This document shows positions 9,103-18,434 of a stretch of DNA of 40,782 nucleotides, piece after piece. This DNA is from Clostridium sp. Lineage in GTDB: Bacteria; Bacillota; Clostridia; Acetivibrionales; Acetivibrionaceae. The number at the start of each line of letters is the position of its first letter. Positions within the stretch are counted from its first letter, which is position 1. A model generated the notes under the pieces. That model searched no databases. It was not told the DNA's origin and was given only the letters and a program-made list of their open reading frames with translations. A program made the position numbers and the translations under genes. The DNA is taken from contig JAAZML010000144.1 in assembly GCA_012798835.1 (NCBI GenBank), positions 1 through 40,782 of the forward strand. The letters are read 5' to 3'.

Positions 9103-10056
9103 CTAGGGCAAATTAATGTTTTCTAATATATCCCCTATTATTTTCTCTGAAGTCAATTCCTCTGCCTCGGCCTCATATGTTAGCAAAATCCTGTGGCGAA
9201 GAACATCGTAGGCAATAGATTTAATATCATCGGGCTTTACATAATTCCTTCCTTCTAAAAACGCCCTTCCTTTTGCGGCCTTTATAAGATTTATTGATGC
9301 CCTTGGGGAAGCGCCACAGGCTATATACTTTGATTTCTCTCTGGTTTTAAAAACAATATCCAAAACATAATTCTTTACATTATCGTCAAGATAGATGCCA
9401 TCAATAGTTCCCCTTATCCCAAAAATATCCTCACCTGTTAAAACGGTGGAAACGGTAGGCTCTTGGGAGGATTCCTTTGAATAATAATCTATAATTCTGC
9501 TCTCCTCATCCCTTTTGGGATATTCTACTTTTAGCTTCATCATAAAACGATCTTGCTGGGCTTCCGGCAATGGGTAGGTTCCTTGCTGTTCAAGGGGATT
9601 TTGGGTTGCTATTACCAAAAATGGTTTGTCCAGCGGATAGGTTCTTTCTCCAATCGTTACCTGCTTTTCCTGCATCGCTTCAAGTAATGCAGATTGTACC
9701 TTTGCAGGTGCCCGGTTTATTTCGTCAGCTAGTATGAGGTTGCTGAAAATAGGACCCTGCTTGACCACAAAATCCCCAGTTTTCTGATTGTATATTTCGG
9801 TGCCGAGGATATCTGCAGGCAATAAATCCGGGGTGAATTGAATCCTTTTGAAATTTATACCAGTGGCCTTTGCCACTGTGCTAACCGTAAGAGATTTTGC
9901 CAATCCCGGCACACCTTCCAAAAGAATATGCCCTCCTGTCAAGAGGCCTATAAGGATTCTCTCTATCATATATTTTTGGCCCACTATTACCTTTGCTATC
10001 TCCTGCTCTAAGGTTGCCACTACTTTTTTTTGCTCAAGAAAGTTTGTTTCTCCCAT
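9103..10056 (-). CDS. moxR: MoxR-family AAA+ ATPase
   Basis: A 317-residue MoxR ATPase, first gene of the operon. Walker A is GVPGLAKS at 48-55, Walker B LILADEINRAP, sensor-1 IATQNPLEQQGTYPLPEAQQDRF, and sensor-2 ASPRASINLIKAAKGRAF, all standard for the family. MoxR proteins act as chaperone-like remodellers of VWA-domain partners, which here are DUF58, BatA and BatB. The ATG at 10056 is chosen because GGGGGG ends 6 nt before it; the upstream ATG at 10062 touches that ribosome binding site. No clear promoter was found in the AT-rich sequence ahead of it. Confidence 0.93.
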   Translation of the reverse strand: MGETNFLEQKKVVATLEQEIAKVIVGQKYMIERILIGLLTGGHILLEGVPGLAKSLTVSTVAKATGINFKRIQFTPDLLPADILGTEIYNQKTGDFVVKQGPIFSNLILADEINRAPAKVQSALLEAMQEKQVTIGERTYPLDKPFLVIATQNPLEQQGTYPLPEAQQDRFMMKLKVEYPKRDEESRIIDYYSKESSQEPTVSTVLTGEDIFGIRGTIDGIYLDDNVKNYVLDIVFKTREKSKYIACGASPRASINLIKAAKGRAFLEGRNYVKPDDIKSIAYDVLRHRILLTYEAEAEELTSEKIIGDILENINLP

Positions 10057-10171
10057 TTTCATCCCCCCAAATAGTAAACAGTAGTATCTTGTATTTCTCC
10101 AATCCAAGAACACTTATTATTTTAATCTTAAAATTTTAATTATTTGTGAACAATTTATAAATTTTAGCCAT

Positions 10172-10267
10172 TTAAACCCCCGATAATCCGCCATATTTAG
10201 CGAATGTTTCGGCTATAGCTTTTTCGGATCGTCCCCAATACAAATCCACAATTTTGTTATCATCCAT
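10172..10267 (-). pseudogene. Remnant of a sigma-70-family factor (first 31 codons)
   Basis: A 31-codon frame begins ATG at 10267, six bases after a strong AAGGGGGG ribosome binding site, and ends TAA at 10172-10174. The peptide, with IVDLYWGRSEKAI then AETFAKYGG, closely resembles the N-terminus of clostridial RNA polymerase sigma factors that start with a DLYWxRSExAIxET pattern. Full members run on with region 2 (about 150-190 residues in total); here the frame stops after KYGG and nothing similar follows before moxR. The intact start signals suggest a recent truncation or a retained short peptide. Confidence 0.6.
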
Positions 10268-10398
10268 TGTTTGCCCCCCTTTCCGGTATCACAACCCTTT
10301 CACCCTAATACATCGGATATAATTCTGCTTTGTCACTAATTTTTGAAATATATTTTTATTATATCATTTCCCAAAATCAAACTTCCCCATAAACGCAC

Positions 10399-10433
10399 AA
10401 ACTGGCTAGAAGACATATTCTCCTAGCCAGTTT
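10399..10433 (-). terminator. Terminator of sleB-ypeB
   Basis: A perfect 11-bp inverted repeat (10399-10409 with 10423-10433) lies 18 bp beyond the ypeB stop. The following minus-strand sequence is T-rich but interrupted, so termination may be partial. Confidence 0.7.
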
Positions 10434-10450
10434 ATTCCCACCCAGAATTT

Positions 10451-11845
10451 CTACATAGTAAGCACTCCGTTGGGGGTATCCATAATCATCAATATTTTTT
10501 CCTCCCTACCGTTCTCCGCATTAATGTACACCAAAAAATCTCTATCATTTAGCGTCCCCTTGAACTCATATGTGAATATCTCTGACTTAAAGTCGGTAGG
10601 TATTATAGCAAGTCCAGAACTTAGAATATCCATTCTCGGGGTAATAAGTGCCTGTGCCTCCTCTATGGAAATCCGTGGCTGCGGAATATCCCTTGTAGTA
10701 TGGTTATTTATATAGCCTTTGCTCTCTAGGCCTATAACCTCCCCATCGTCCAACGCAATTTTTACCTTTATAAGATCCGGATACACGATTACATCACCTT
10801 GCTTATAAGCATAGTTAATAACGGCCGTGTTATCTTCCTTTAGATAGTAAGTGTCCACCATATCTTTATACCCATGCTCTTCTAAAAACTTTTTGCCCAA
10901 AGCCTTCGCTTGGTCTATGTTTATCTGCTCTTTGGCATCAACTGAACGATTATACAGCATCCATAACATATCCCCCCCTCTTTTTGCTACATCAACCATC
11001 GCCATTTGGTCCTCCGGGGCGTCCCTAAATTTCACACTATAGCTGTATGTTTTAATCGAAAACTGATCATTCGATCCAATATCCTCTACCTGCTCAACCC
11101 TGTCCTGGCCAAAAAAACTTTTGACCCTTTCCTTACCCTGTTCTACATTCATTTCCTCCCCAGTAAGACCTTTGGGCTGGGCATCGGTCATGTGATCTGA
11201 AAAGGGACCATCATAGATTAATGTGGGATAGTCTTGGAATGTTTTGTCTATATTTTCAAACTGGACATTGGGCATATCCTCCGAAGTTTTTTTGAAAATA
11301 CGTTTGCCCTTGTCCTCTAGTTCGCCCCATTTTATCCTTCCCGCCGCAATCTGATTTTGCAGGTCATTTAGGCTTTGTTCCAAGGATACCGAAAAACCAT
11401 GCAGCTGCTCTATAAGCCCGTACTGTTCCTCGCTAAGGCTTTCACCCCCCATACCCTGATTATTTAAAGAATACGCAAGATCCCCCACCTGAGTAAGGAA
11501 TTTGGATGTATTTGATAGCACATTTTGCGATATCGGGAGCTGCCCCAAGTTGGTCTGTGCAAGATTTGCTTGCCGCCATGCCTCTTGCATTGTCCCGGCG
11601 GTTTTCTCCGGGGAATTTGAGATGAGCGATTTTATCAACAGTACCTCAACATTATTAACATATCCGAGCATATCATAAAATGCCCTATTATACTGATTGT
11701 CAAGCTCTTGCCTTAAACTGGCTGCACTCTTGTACTGGTAGAACCCCCACATTGCCACAACAGCAATCGCTACAATTACAATACTATACATCTTTCTGTC
11801 AGATAATCTTCTTTTAAAATCCAGTAATTTCTCTCTGATACTCAA
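10451..11845 (-). CDS. ypeB: Germination protein YpeB
   Basis: A 464-residue spore inner-membrane protein required for SleB stability and localisation. A short basic N-terminus precedes one membrane helix (about 20-36); residues 40-200 are helical and 220-450 form PepSY-like YpeB repeats. The length is typical for the family (about 450). The start is TTG at 11845, seven bases after TAAGGAGGTG; no better ATG is available. It lies 18 bp after sleB in the usual sleB-ypeB pair, and both should be made in the forespore. Confidence 0.95.
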   Translation of the reverse strand: MSIREKLLDFKRRLSDRKMYSIVIVAIAVVAMWGFYQYKSAASLRQELDNQYNRAFYDMLGYVNNVEVLLIKSLISNSPEKTAGTMQEAWRQANLAQTNLGQLPISQNVLSNTSKFLTQVGDLAYSLNNQGMGGESLSEEQYGLIEQLHGFSVSLEQSLNDLQNQIAAGRIKWGELEDKGKRIFKKTSEDMPNVQFENIDKTFQDYPTLIYDGPFSDHMTDAQPKGLTGEEMNVEQGKERVKSFFGQDRVEQVEDIGSNDQFSIKTYSYSVKFRDAPEDQMAMVDVAKRGGDMLWMLYNRSVDAKEQINIDQAKALGKKFLEEHGYKDMVDTYYLKEDNTAVINYAYKQGDVIVYPDLIKVKIALDDGEVIGLESKGYINNHTTRDIPQPRISIEEAQALITPRMDILSSGLAIIPTDFKSEIFTYEFKGTLNDRDFLVYINAENGREEKILMIMDTPNGVLTM

Positions 11846-11863
11846 AGAGATACACCTCCTTAA

Positions 11864-12559
11864 TTAAATTCCAAAATTATGCTTACCAATAGTCTTGATA
11901 ATTTGCCTGCTCCATATCCATTTACTGGTGGCAGTTACGGGGTTCCAATAATACAGGCATCCATTTGTGGGATCCCACCCATTTAACGCATCTCTAGCCG
12001 CCTTAACCACAGTAGAATTCGGATCTATGGGTACATTTATCTGTCCATCCGCAACTGCCGTAAAAGCACCGGGCTGGTAAATCACCCCTGCTATGGTCTT
12101 GGGAAAACTCGGATCCCTTGTCCGGTTTAATATAACTGCGCCTACGGCCACCTGCCCCTCATATGGCTCCCCCCTTGCCTCTCCATTTATAGCCCTTGCA
12201 AGAAGCTGCTCATCACTGGTCTGGTTTGACTGGGCATAAACCTCCCCCCACTTAGCCAGCGTTGTCAACCCCATGGCTGTTAGGGTATTGGACTCTGCTA
12301 CACCGCTTACAGGCAGGTTATACGTTTTTTGAAAATCCCTTACTGCCAAATAGGTTTTAAAATCATATTTACCATCCACCCTGCCATTGTAATAGTTCCA
12401 ATTTTTAAGTCTCTGCTGCATTTCTTGTACCTGCTCATTCTCCATCTTTGGTACCAGCCTATCGGCAATGGGGATAACAAAAATTCTACTCCCTGTAAAA
12501 AAGGGTATCAAGACAGAAAATAATGCTGTAAAAATAATTATTCTTTTGAATATCTTCAT
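11864..12559 (-). CDS. sleB: Spore cortex-lytic enzyme SleB
   Basis: A 231-residue lytic transglycosylase that degrades cortex peptidoglycan at germination. A signal-like hydrophobic N-terminus (about 5-24) is followed by a peptidoglycan-binding domain 1 (about 38-92, including VQEMQQRLKNWNYY) and a Hydrolase_2/SleB catalytic domain (about 122-231) with the ARAINGEARGEPYEGQVAVG signature; the glutamate in GEARGE is the expected catalytic acid. ATG at 12559 follows AGGAGGG by five bases. It is paired with ypeB downstream. Confidence 0.95.
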   Translation of the reverse strand: MKIFKRIIIFTALFSVLIPFFTGSRIFVIPIADRLVPKMENEQVQEMQQRLKNWNYYNGRVDGKYDFKTYLAVRDFQKTYNLPVSGVAESNTLTAMGLTTLAKWGEVYAQSNQTSDEQLLARAINGEARGEPYEGQVAVGAVILNRTRDPSFPKTIAGVIYQPGAFTAVADGQINVPIDPNSTVVKAARDALNGWDPTNGCLYYWNPVTATSKWIWSRQIIKTIGKHNFGI

Positions 12560-12597
12560 TTAATCCCTCCTAGAAAAATACCCTATTAAGGGCATTT

Positions 12598-12628
12598 TAT
12601 TATTTCTTACGGCATTTTAATATATTCA
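12598..12628 (-). promoter_or_regulatory. Possible sigma-G promoter of sleB
   Basis: On the minus strand TGAATA (12623-12628) and AATAATA (12598-12604) are spaced by 18 bp. This agrees with the forespore sigma-G pattern (TGAATA / CATACTA, two mismatches in the -10). Forespore expression of sleB is established in Bacillus; the site here is inferred. Confidence 0.4.
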
Positions 12629-12741
12629 GAGATATTTTTTGTTTTAATGCAAAAAATATTCGTAAAAACCATTAATAATATGTATAACGATCTGTAGAAT
12701 TTCAAATAATAACTAGGGAAAAACTATTATAAGAGGTAAAT

Positions 12742-13905
12742 ATGAGAATATTGTCCTTGTCAATATCAATGGGTGCCGGACACATTAAAGCGGCCGAAGC
12801 TCTAAAAGAGTATGTAGATGTTCGGTATCCCAAATCAAAAAATTTAATTATTGATACCCTTCGGTATGTTAATCCCTTGATCCATAAGATTGTTGTAGGA
12901 GGGTATCTTGCTGTCATCCATAAAAAACCCATGGTTTACGGGGGTCTTTATAAGATGTCGGAATATGGGGGGAATATAAACAAATTAAGCCAAGCACTGG
13001 GCGGTTTTATGTCCACCCAAATTTTAAGACTTATAAATGATTTTAAACCAAATATAATTGTATGCACCCATCCCTTTCCCCTACAAATGGTGGCACATTT
13101 GAAAAAACAAAATAAAATAAACGTACCCGCAATTGCAATACTAACTGATTTTGTAGATCATCCACTTTGGCATCATGACAATATTGAGGCCTACATTGTA
13201 GCACATGATTATATTAAAAGTAATATGCTCGAAAGCGGAGTAGATAAAAGACGTGTTTTTGATTACGGGATACCCGTATCAAGAGCTTTTCTTGAAAATA
13301 TACCCAAAAACAAAGCAAGAAAACAACTCAATTTGGAAGATACGCTAACAGTCCTTCTCATGGGTGGCAGTCTTGGAATGGGGGATATAGAAAACTATTT
13401 TCGCTGTTTTTCCGGCTCCAAAAAAAACCTGCAAATTATCACAGTCACGGGACAAAATAGTTTGTTGAAAAAAAGAATTGAGATGGCTTCAAGAAAATGC
13501 GGTAAACCAACAAAATTATTTGGCTATACCCCAAATATTGCCCGGCTTATGGACTGCTCCGACTTTATTGCCACAAAGCCTGGGGGCATGACTATATCCG
13601 AGGCCTTCGTTAAAAGTCTCCCCATTTTTATAATAACTCCTATACCCGGACAAGAGCAAAGAAATACACGCTTTTTGCTAAATAGCGGTGCCGCGGTAAA
13701 AATAAATAAAGATGATAATATCGACAGTCTTTTACTTCAGACCTTTGAAAACCCCCTCAGATATAAGCATATGGTACAAATGGCCACCCATCTTTCAAAA
13801 CCCAATTCGGGACATAATATCGTAAACCTTATGGAAAAGCTGGTACATGATCATAAAAAACTCCATGGATATCAAACCGAATATACTCTGGATTGCTATA
13901 ACTAA
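12742..13905 (+). CDS. GT28-type diacylglycerol glycosyltransferase (UgtP/MGDG-synthase-like)
   Basis: A 387-residue GT-B enzyme expected to transfer a sugar from a UDP-sugar to diacylglycerol, making membrane glycolipid or a lipoteichoic acid anchor. The N-terminal half begins with the SISMGAGHIKAAEAL motif (acceptor side) and contains CTHPFPLQMVAHL; the C-terminal half has the nucleotide-sugar site around FIATKPGGMTISEA (about 274-287), followed by PGQEQRNT. Length is close to UgtP (382). It starts ATG after AGAGGT and stands alone, divergent from sleB and ending 6 bp from the convergent NlpC gene. A role in MurG-like chemistry is less likely because the full length and MGAGH motif fit the MGDG-synthase branch. 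Confidence 0.87.
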   Translation: MRILSLSISMGAGHIKAAEALKEYVDVRYPKSKNLIIDTLRYVNPLIHKIVVGGYLAVIHKKPMVYGGLYKMSEYGGNINKLSQALGGFMSTQILRLINDFKPNIIVCTHPFPLQMVAHLKKQNKINVPAIAILTDFVDHPLWHHDNIEAYIVAHDYIKSNMLESGVDKRRVFDYGIPVSRAFLENIPKNKARKQLNLEDTLTVLLMGGSLGMGDIENYFRCFSGSKKNLQIITVTGQNSLLKKRIEMASRKCGKPTKLFGYTPNIARLMDCSDFIATKPGGMTISEAFVKSLPIFIITPIPGQEQRNTRFLLNSGAAVKINKDDNIDSLLLQTFENPLRYKHMVQMATHLSKPNSGHNIVNLMEKLVHDHKKLHGYQTEYTLDCYN

Positions 13906-13911
13906 AAAGTT

Positions 13912-14916
13912 TTATTCAAAAATCCTTTTTACGCCTTTTAGTTTTTTTCTATAGCTTCCGCTATTGATACTGTCCATGGCTACCGCCCCCTTTGACTTAC
14001 CGGCATGTATAAAACTATCTTCCCCAACAAACACCCCCACATGGGAAACATCGGCAAGATCCTCCCCCGAACTAAAAAACAGTAAATCACCGGGTTTTAA
14101 ATTGTTTGGACTTCGTTCTTCTTCTATGGATTCATACTGCTGATCCGCATCCCGTGGAAGTTCAACCCCATTGATTCGGGCACAAATATAAACCAGCCCG
14201 GAGCAGTCAAGCCCTTGCCACGAACTTACACCTCCCCAAAGATACGGCGTACCCGTAAATTTGTTTAATGTATCCAAAAAATCCTCGGCAGAAGTTTTGG
14301 GTATATTGCCGCCTACTGGTACCTCAATCGTATCTAGGCTTTCGATCCAGCCGCTGATACCGCCTGGAAGTGCAACATTATAGTACCTATCTTTTTTTTC
14401 TACAACATAAAGCTCGGTTCCCATTACAACATCCTTTAGGGTAATTCCGCCACCAATCCCTGTACTAACTTTTTTTGTTTTTCCCGTTATCACTATCCTG
14501 CTTCGGAAGTTTTCCTCCATAATACTTGTGCATTCGGTATCTATGTATTTCTCCCTGATCCAGCCCGTATATCCATCCACTACCCTTACCCTAACCCACG
14601 GTTCCTTCTTTTCAAGAAGCACAACGGGCTGGTTATATATCGCCTGGGTTACCCTCTCCGAAGCTATATCCGGCTCTCTAAACACATCTACAACCGTATC
14701 CAAAATAATCGCCATATCTTTATACTTTTTTGCAATATCTTCGTCTTTGGCATCTATGCTTTTATTTACTGTGGGATGTGGCTTATCCCTACCCCCTGTT
14801 GCGTTTGTATTGGAAGGTGAATGCTCCCCCGGTATATCTCTTTTATTGCCTTGGCAGCCGTAAAGAGCTAAAGGTAATATTATAAACACCAGTATGGCCG
14901 CCCATATCTTTTTCAT
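13912..14916 (-). CDS. NlpC/P60 lipoprotein with SH3-like domains
   Basis: A roughly 334-residue secreted cell-wall peptidase. Signal peptide II with lipobox LYGC places the lipid-anchored cysteine at residue 21. Two bacterial SH3-like regions follow (about 70-120 with VREPWVRV-like strands and GWIREKYID, and about 145-195 ending GWIESLD). The C-terminal NlpC/P60 domain keeps Cys in GLDCSGLVY, His in VSHVGVFVG and His in FIHAGKSKG. It likely cleaves the gamma-D-Glu-diamino-acid bond. The start may be ATG 14916 or TTG 14922, which is nearer to GGGGAG. It is the last gene of the leftward run containing yhaN/yhaO-like genes. Confidence 0.9.
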   Translation of the reverse strand: MKKIWAAILVFIILPLALYGCQGNKRDIPGEHSPSNTNATGGRDKPHPTVNKSIDAKDEDIAKKYKDMAIILDTVVDVFREPDIASERVTQAIYNQPVVLLEKKEPWVRVRVVDGYTGWIREKYIDTECTSIMEENFRSRIVITGKTKKVSTGIGGGITLKDVVMGTELYVVEKKDRYYNVALPGGISGWIESLDTIEVPVGGNIPKTSAEDFLDTLNKFTGTPYLWGGVSSWQGLDCSGLVYICARINGVELPRDADQQYESIEEERSPNNLKPGDLLFFSSGEDLADVSHVGVFVGEDSFIHAGKSKGAVAMDSINSGSYRKKLKGVKRIFE

Positions 14917-14953
14917 TTCCAAATATTCTCCCCTTTTGTTTTAAAAATGTATA

Positions 14954-17239
14954 TTACGGCAATTCTATTACATTTAGATCACTGCCAAAAATCTCTTGGG
15001 AAATCTCCAACTCCCTTTTCTTGCATGTAAAAATAATAATTTGCCGTCCCTGAAGCTTTTTTCTCAGCATTCCAAATGTGGATAATATCCTCTTATCATC
15101 ATAATGGGCGAATGCTTCATCTAGTATAAGGGGCAATGCCTCATTTCCCGCCTCGATTACTTCTAAGAGTGCGATCCTAAGCACAAGATAGGCCTGATCT
15201 ATCGTTCCCGCACTCAAAAGCGACATATTCGTTATATTGCTTGTCTTTGGCTCCTTCGCTTTTAAAAACAAACCATCATCTGCACTTATATCACTATATT
15301 TCCCACCGGTAATCATACCTATCATATCACAAAGTCTGCTATTTAGGGCGGGTGTAAACTCTCTTTTTATTTCCCGTCCTGCCTCTTCTAGAACTTTAAT
15401 TGCAATCTTAAGGCTGTAATCCGTCTCTAGAAGTTTTTCTCTTTTCCCTTCATGTTCACCAATTTTAACTTCGACCCTTTGAAGCTCTTCTTCATCTATT
15501 ACCCTAGAATTTATAAGGGCAGAGGTTTCGTTTATTTTTTTTTCAATTTTATTGATGTCATCGCTTACTCCCAGCATCTTTTTTTCAACATGGCTCTTCA
15601 TTTCCGGTATATTAAGTTCTAAAAGCTTCTCTAAAAATTTGTTGTGCTCCCCCAAATCTTCGGTGGGTACAAAAAGGGTTCGGATCGCATGTACATGAGA
15701 TTCTATTTCCTCATACATTCGATTAATTTTTTTACTAATAACCTCACATTCGTTGCTTAAAAAAGCTTTATCCCCATGTTTTAAATCATATTCTAAGGAG
15801 GATCTTTCGCAAATCATTTCTTGGCGATGCTTTATATCTCCTAGTCTTTCAATATCCCGCTCCATATCATTAGATACCCTGCTGTATAGCAAAAGATCCT
15901 CCTTAAAAGCATCTACATGCTCCCTTTTTATCTCTATCTCCCTTTTTAAGGTTTCTCTGTTGTTATACAAATCACTAAGTTCTGCAGATAATTCTACCCT
16001 TTTACTCTTTTTCTTTCGAAAATACAAAAACATAAGGAATAAAAAGAGGAATCCACTACTTAGTATAAGCTTTGCCTGCCACACAGGAAAGTACAAAATA
16101 GCAACCACCAAAAGCAGCGTTGGCAAAGCAAAAATCCATCCAGAGAAAAAAATATTTTTATCAAAGTGTGGGGTTTCTTTTCTATTTCCCAATATGTTTT
16201 CTAGATCCACAATTTTCTTTTTTATTTCTTCGAGGTTTGTATAGAGCCTAGACTTCTCTTTTTGGGTTTCCCCCAACCTTTCATATAAAACCTCAATTAG
16301 GCCAGCACCATCGTCTTGGTATTTTAAATAACCCTCATGCCTTTTAAGATAGGTCTTATACTTTTCAATTCGCTCTAAAATGAGGACTCTTTCCTTCTCA
16401 CAATCATTTAAATCTTGCAAAACTAAGAAAAGTCCCCTTCTTTGTTTTTTCAGTATCCCGATATCTTTGCGCAGTGAAAGAATCTGTTCCGCATGCTCTA
16501 AAACCTTTTTCTTTTGCACTAAAACCTCTCTTAAGGAACGGAATTTATCTATTTGCCTTAAAGATTCAAACATTTCCTGCCTCTTTCGGGCAATATCCCC
16601 TTTTAGTGTCATAAGCTCTTCTAGTTTCTTGTTTACAATATTAATAGGGCGCATTGTTGTCCTGTCGGTACCCACATAGCTTATCAATGCTTCCTTTAGG
16701 ACCTCTTTAGCTTTTTTATACGATATATCCTCAAAACCACTTTCGCATATATTAGAAAGCCTTCCTGCAAGTTCTTTTCTTCCCTCGGCATCCAATCTTA
16801 CATTCATTTGCCCAATCAAGGCCGTCCTTTCAAAACAGCTCTCGTTTACCCCCATATGCTTTAATGCAAACAAAGGCCCCTTCCCTTTGTCCTGATCAAA
16901 GGTGGCACCAATTTCATTATAAAAGGAATCGTATACTTTTGTAATATTTGCATTAAAATCCCTTTCAACTGTAAAACTTGAACCATTATCAAGGCTGTAA
17001 GTAATACTGCCCCTATAATATTCATTTTCCCACGGTTTAAACCTAACAAGCGGGGGTTTGTTGCCATCTTTGTCCTTCCTCCCCCCCTTAAGCGAATAAA
17101 GCATTCCTTTTATAAACCACTGCACCGTTGATTTTCCCGCTTCATTTTCCCCAAATATAACATTAGGACCCTTTGATAGCCTAAGTACAAGGTTGTGAAA
17201 TTTGCCAAAGGATGCTATATTAAGCTTTTGAATCCACAT
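14954..17239 (-). CDS. YhaN-like SMC/Rad50-type AAA ATPase with central membrane helices
   Basis: A 761-residue ABC-ATPase-like protein of the RecF/SbcC/YhaN group. Walker A is GENEAGKS at 30-37; long coiled-coil arms run about 190-345 and 420-640. The ABC-signature-like LLSAGTIDQAYLVLRIALLEV and Walker B LPLILDEAFAHYDD are close to the C-terminus. Unlike SbcC or Rad50 the hinge holds two adjacent hydrophobic segments (about 365-410), as in YhaN, which would tether the arms to the membrane. It follows the YhaO-like nuclease by 25 bp, matching the nuclease-ATPase pairing of Mre11-Rad50. Substrate is unknown; DNA-end processing at the membrane is inferred. Confidence 0.85.
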   Translation of the reverse strand: MWIQKLNIASFGKFHNLVLRLSKGPNVIFGENEAGKSTVQWFIKGMLYSLKGGRKDKDGNKPPLVRFKPWENEYYRGSITYSLDNGSSFTVERDFNANITKVYDSFYNEIGATFDQDKGKGPLFALKHMGVNESCFERTALIGQMNVRLDAEGRKELAGRLSNICESGFEDISYKKAKEVLKEALISYVGTDRTTMRPINIVNKKLEELMTLKGDIARKRQEMFESLRQIDKFRSLREVLVQKKKVLEHAEQILSLRKDIGILKKQRRGLFLVLQDLNDCEKERVLILERIEKYKTYLKRHEGYLKYQDDGAGLIEVLYERLGETQKEKSRLYTNLEEIKKKIVDLENILGNRKETPHFDKNIFFSGWIFALPTLLLVVAILYFPVWQAKLILSSGFLFLFLMFLYFRKKKSKRVELSAELSDLYNNRETLKREIEIKREHVDAFKEDLLLYSRVSNDMERDIERLGDIKHRQEMICERSSLEYDLKHGDKAFLSNECEVISKKINRMYEEIESHVHAIRTLFVPTEDLGEHNKFLEKLLELNIPEMKSHVEKKMLGVSDDINKIEKKINETSALINSRVIDEEELQRVEVKIGEHEGKREKLLETDYSLKIAIKVLEEAGREIKREFTPALNSRLCDMIGMITGGKYSDISADDGLFLKAKEPKTSNITNMSLLSAGTIDQAYLVLRIALLEVIEAGNEALPLILDEAFAHYDDKRILSTFGMLRKKLQGRQIIIFTCKKRELEISQEIFGSDLNVIELP

Positions 17240-17264
17240 ATATCCCCCTCACCCTACAGTCAAC

Positions 17265-18413
17265 TTAAAGTAAATCTATCTTTCCTTGTTGCAAAGCTTC
17301 TACCCCATATTGCATGGCTTTTTCAAGAAGATGCTTTTCCCTTTGGTTGGGAGAATGGTTAATCCTTTCGAGCATCTTCCTAACAAACAAACCAACAAGC
17401 CCGGGGTCCTCGGACAGCTTCATATAATCGTATGCCGGAACGGTTTCATTAGTTATACTTACATAGAAAAACTTATCCCGCAGCATTTGCTCTATTTCCC
17501 CGATTTTTATGAAATAACCCCTCTTGGTATAGCCCCTTAAAACCACATTTAAAAGGATATCCCCCGGGTTTTCCCATGTAGATTGTGAGTCTATCATTTT
17601 TCTAATCTGCGTATCGGATGAAAAATAATCTGAACTAATTTCCAATATATCATATTGTCTTTTTGAAATATCTACAAACTTTATATCCCGCTCTCTCTTA
17701 CCCTCCGGGGTAATGCTTATAGTCCCTACAAAAACCCCATGTTTGCCCCTTTCGTCAAAACCCAAGGGTTCTGGACTCCCGGGGTTATAAATAAAATCAT
17801 ACCCTCCAATCTTTGTGGAAGGGTTGTGAAAATGCCCTAAAGCTATGTAATCCATGCCATAAGATGCAAGCTGTTTGCCGGTTACAGGATTGTAGCTTTC
17901 CCCTCCAAAATCCATATCAACTGTGGCATGAACCAACATTATATTAAATTTTTTTTCATTAAGGGGCTCGTCTACTTTAAAAGCAAATTCTTTTTCGTAA
18001 AAGCCGCTAAAGCCTGCACCGAAAAAAACCGTATCTAGCTCCCTTAAATAAACCTGTGGCTTGTCCTCGCAAAGTATATGAGTGTTTTTACTCCACTTAA
18101 AACTTTTATAATAGGAATTATTTATAGCAGGATCGTGGTTCCCCGGAACAATAAAAATTTCTATATCCCTCAGTTCCCTAAATCTATTATTTATATAATG
18201 AATGGTAGATTCTCTTACGTGATTATGCTCATATAGATCGCCGCTTATTAAAATCACGTCTACAGCTTCCCTTTGAGCAAGATTTATTATCCTATCAAAG
18301 GTATCAAGAAGATCCTGTCTCCTTTGTCCCCTGACCTTTGGGTTATTTCCTAGCGAAGTGAAAGGGGAATCAAGATGCAGGTCTGAAAAGTGCAAAAACT
18401 TTAAGGATTTCAT
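17265..18413 (-). CDS. YhaO/SbcD-like metallophosphoesterase (DNA exonuclease family)
   Basis: A 382-residue Mre11/SbcD-type nuclease. All phosphoesterase metal motifs are present: FSDLHLD (8-14), ISGDLYEHN, VPGNHDPA, MLVHATVD and ALGHFHNPS. The C-terminal 120 residues form a capping domain as in YhaO. It starts ATG after GGAGG with nine bases between and is 25 bp ahead of its YhaN-like ATPase partner. The pairing supports a two-component nuclease complex. Confidence 0.9.
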   Translation of the reverse strand: MKSLKFLHFSDLHLDSPFTSLGNNPKVRGQRRQDLLDTFDRIINLAQREAVDVILISGDLYEHNHVRESTIHYINNRFRELRDIEIFIVPGNHDPAINNSYYKSFKWSKNTHILCEDKPQVYLRELDTVFFGAGFSGFYEKEFAFKVDEPLNEKKFNIMLVHATVDMDFGGESYNPVTGKQLASYGMDYIALGHFHNPSTKIGGYDFIYNPGSPEPLGFDERGKHGVFVGTISITPEGKRERDIKFVDISKRQYDILEISSDYFSSDTQIRKMIDSQSTWENPGDILLNVVLRGYTKRGYFIKIGEIEQMLRDKFFYVSITNETVPAYDYMKLSEDPGLVGLFVRKMLERINHSPNQREKHLLEKAMQYGVEALQQGKIDLL

Positions 18414-18434
18414 ATTTCTGATCCTCCAGATTTA

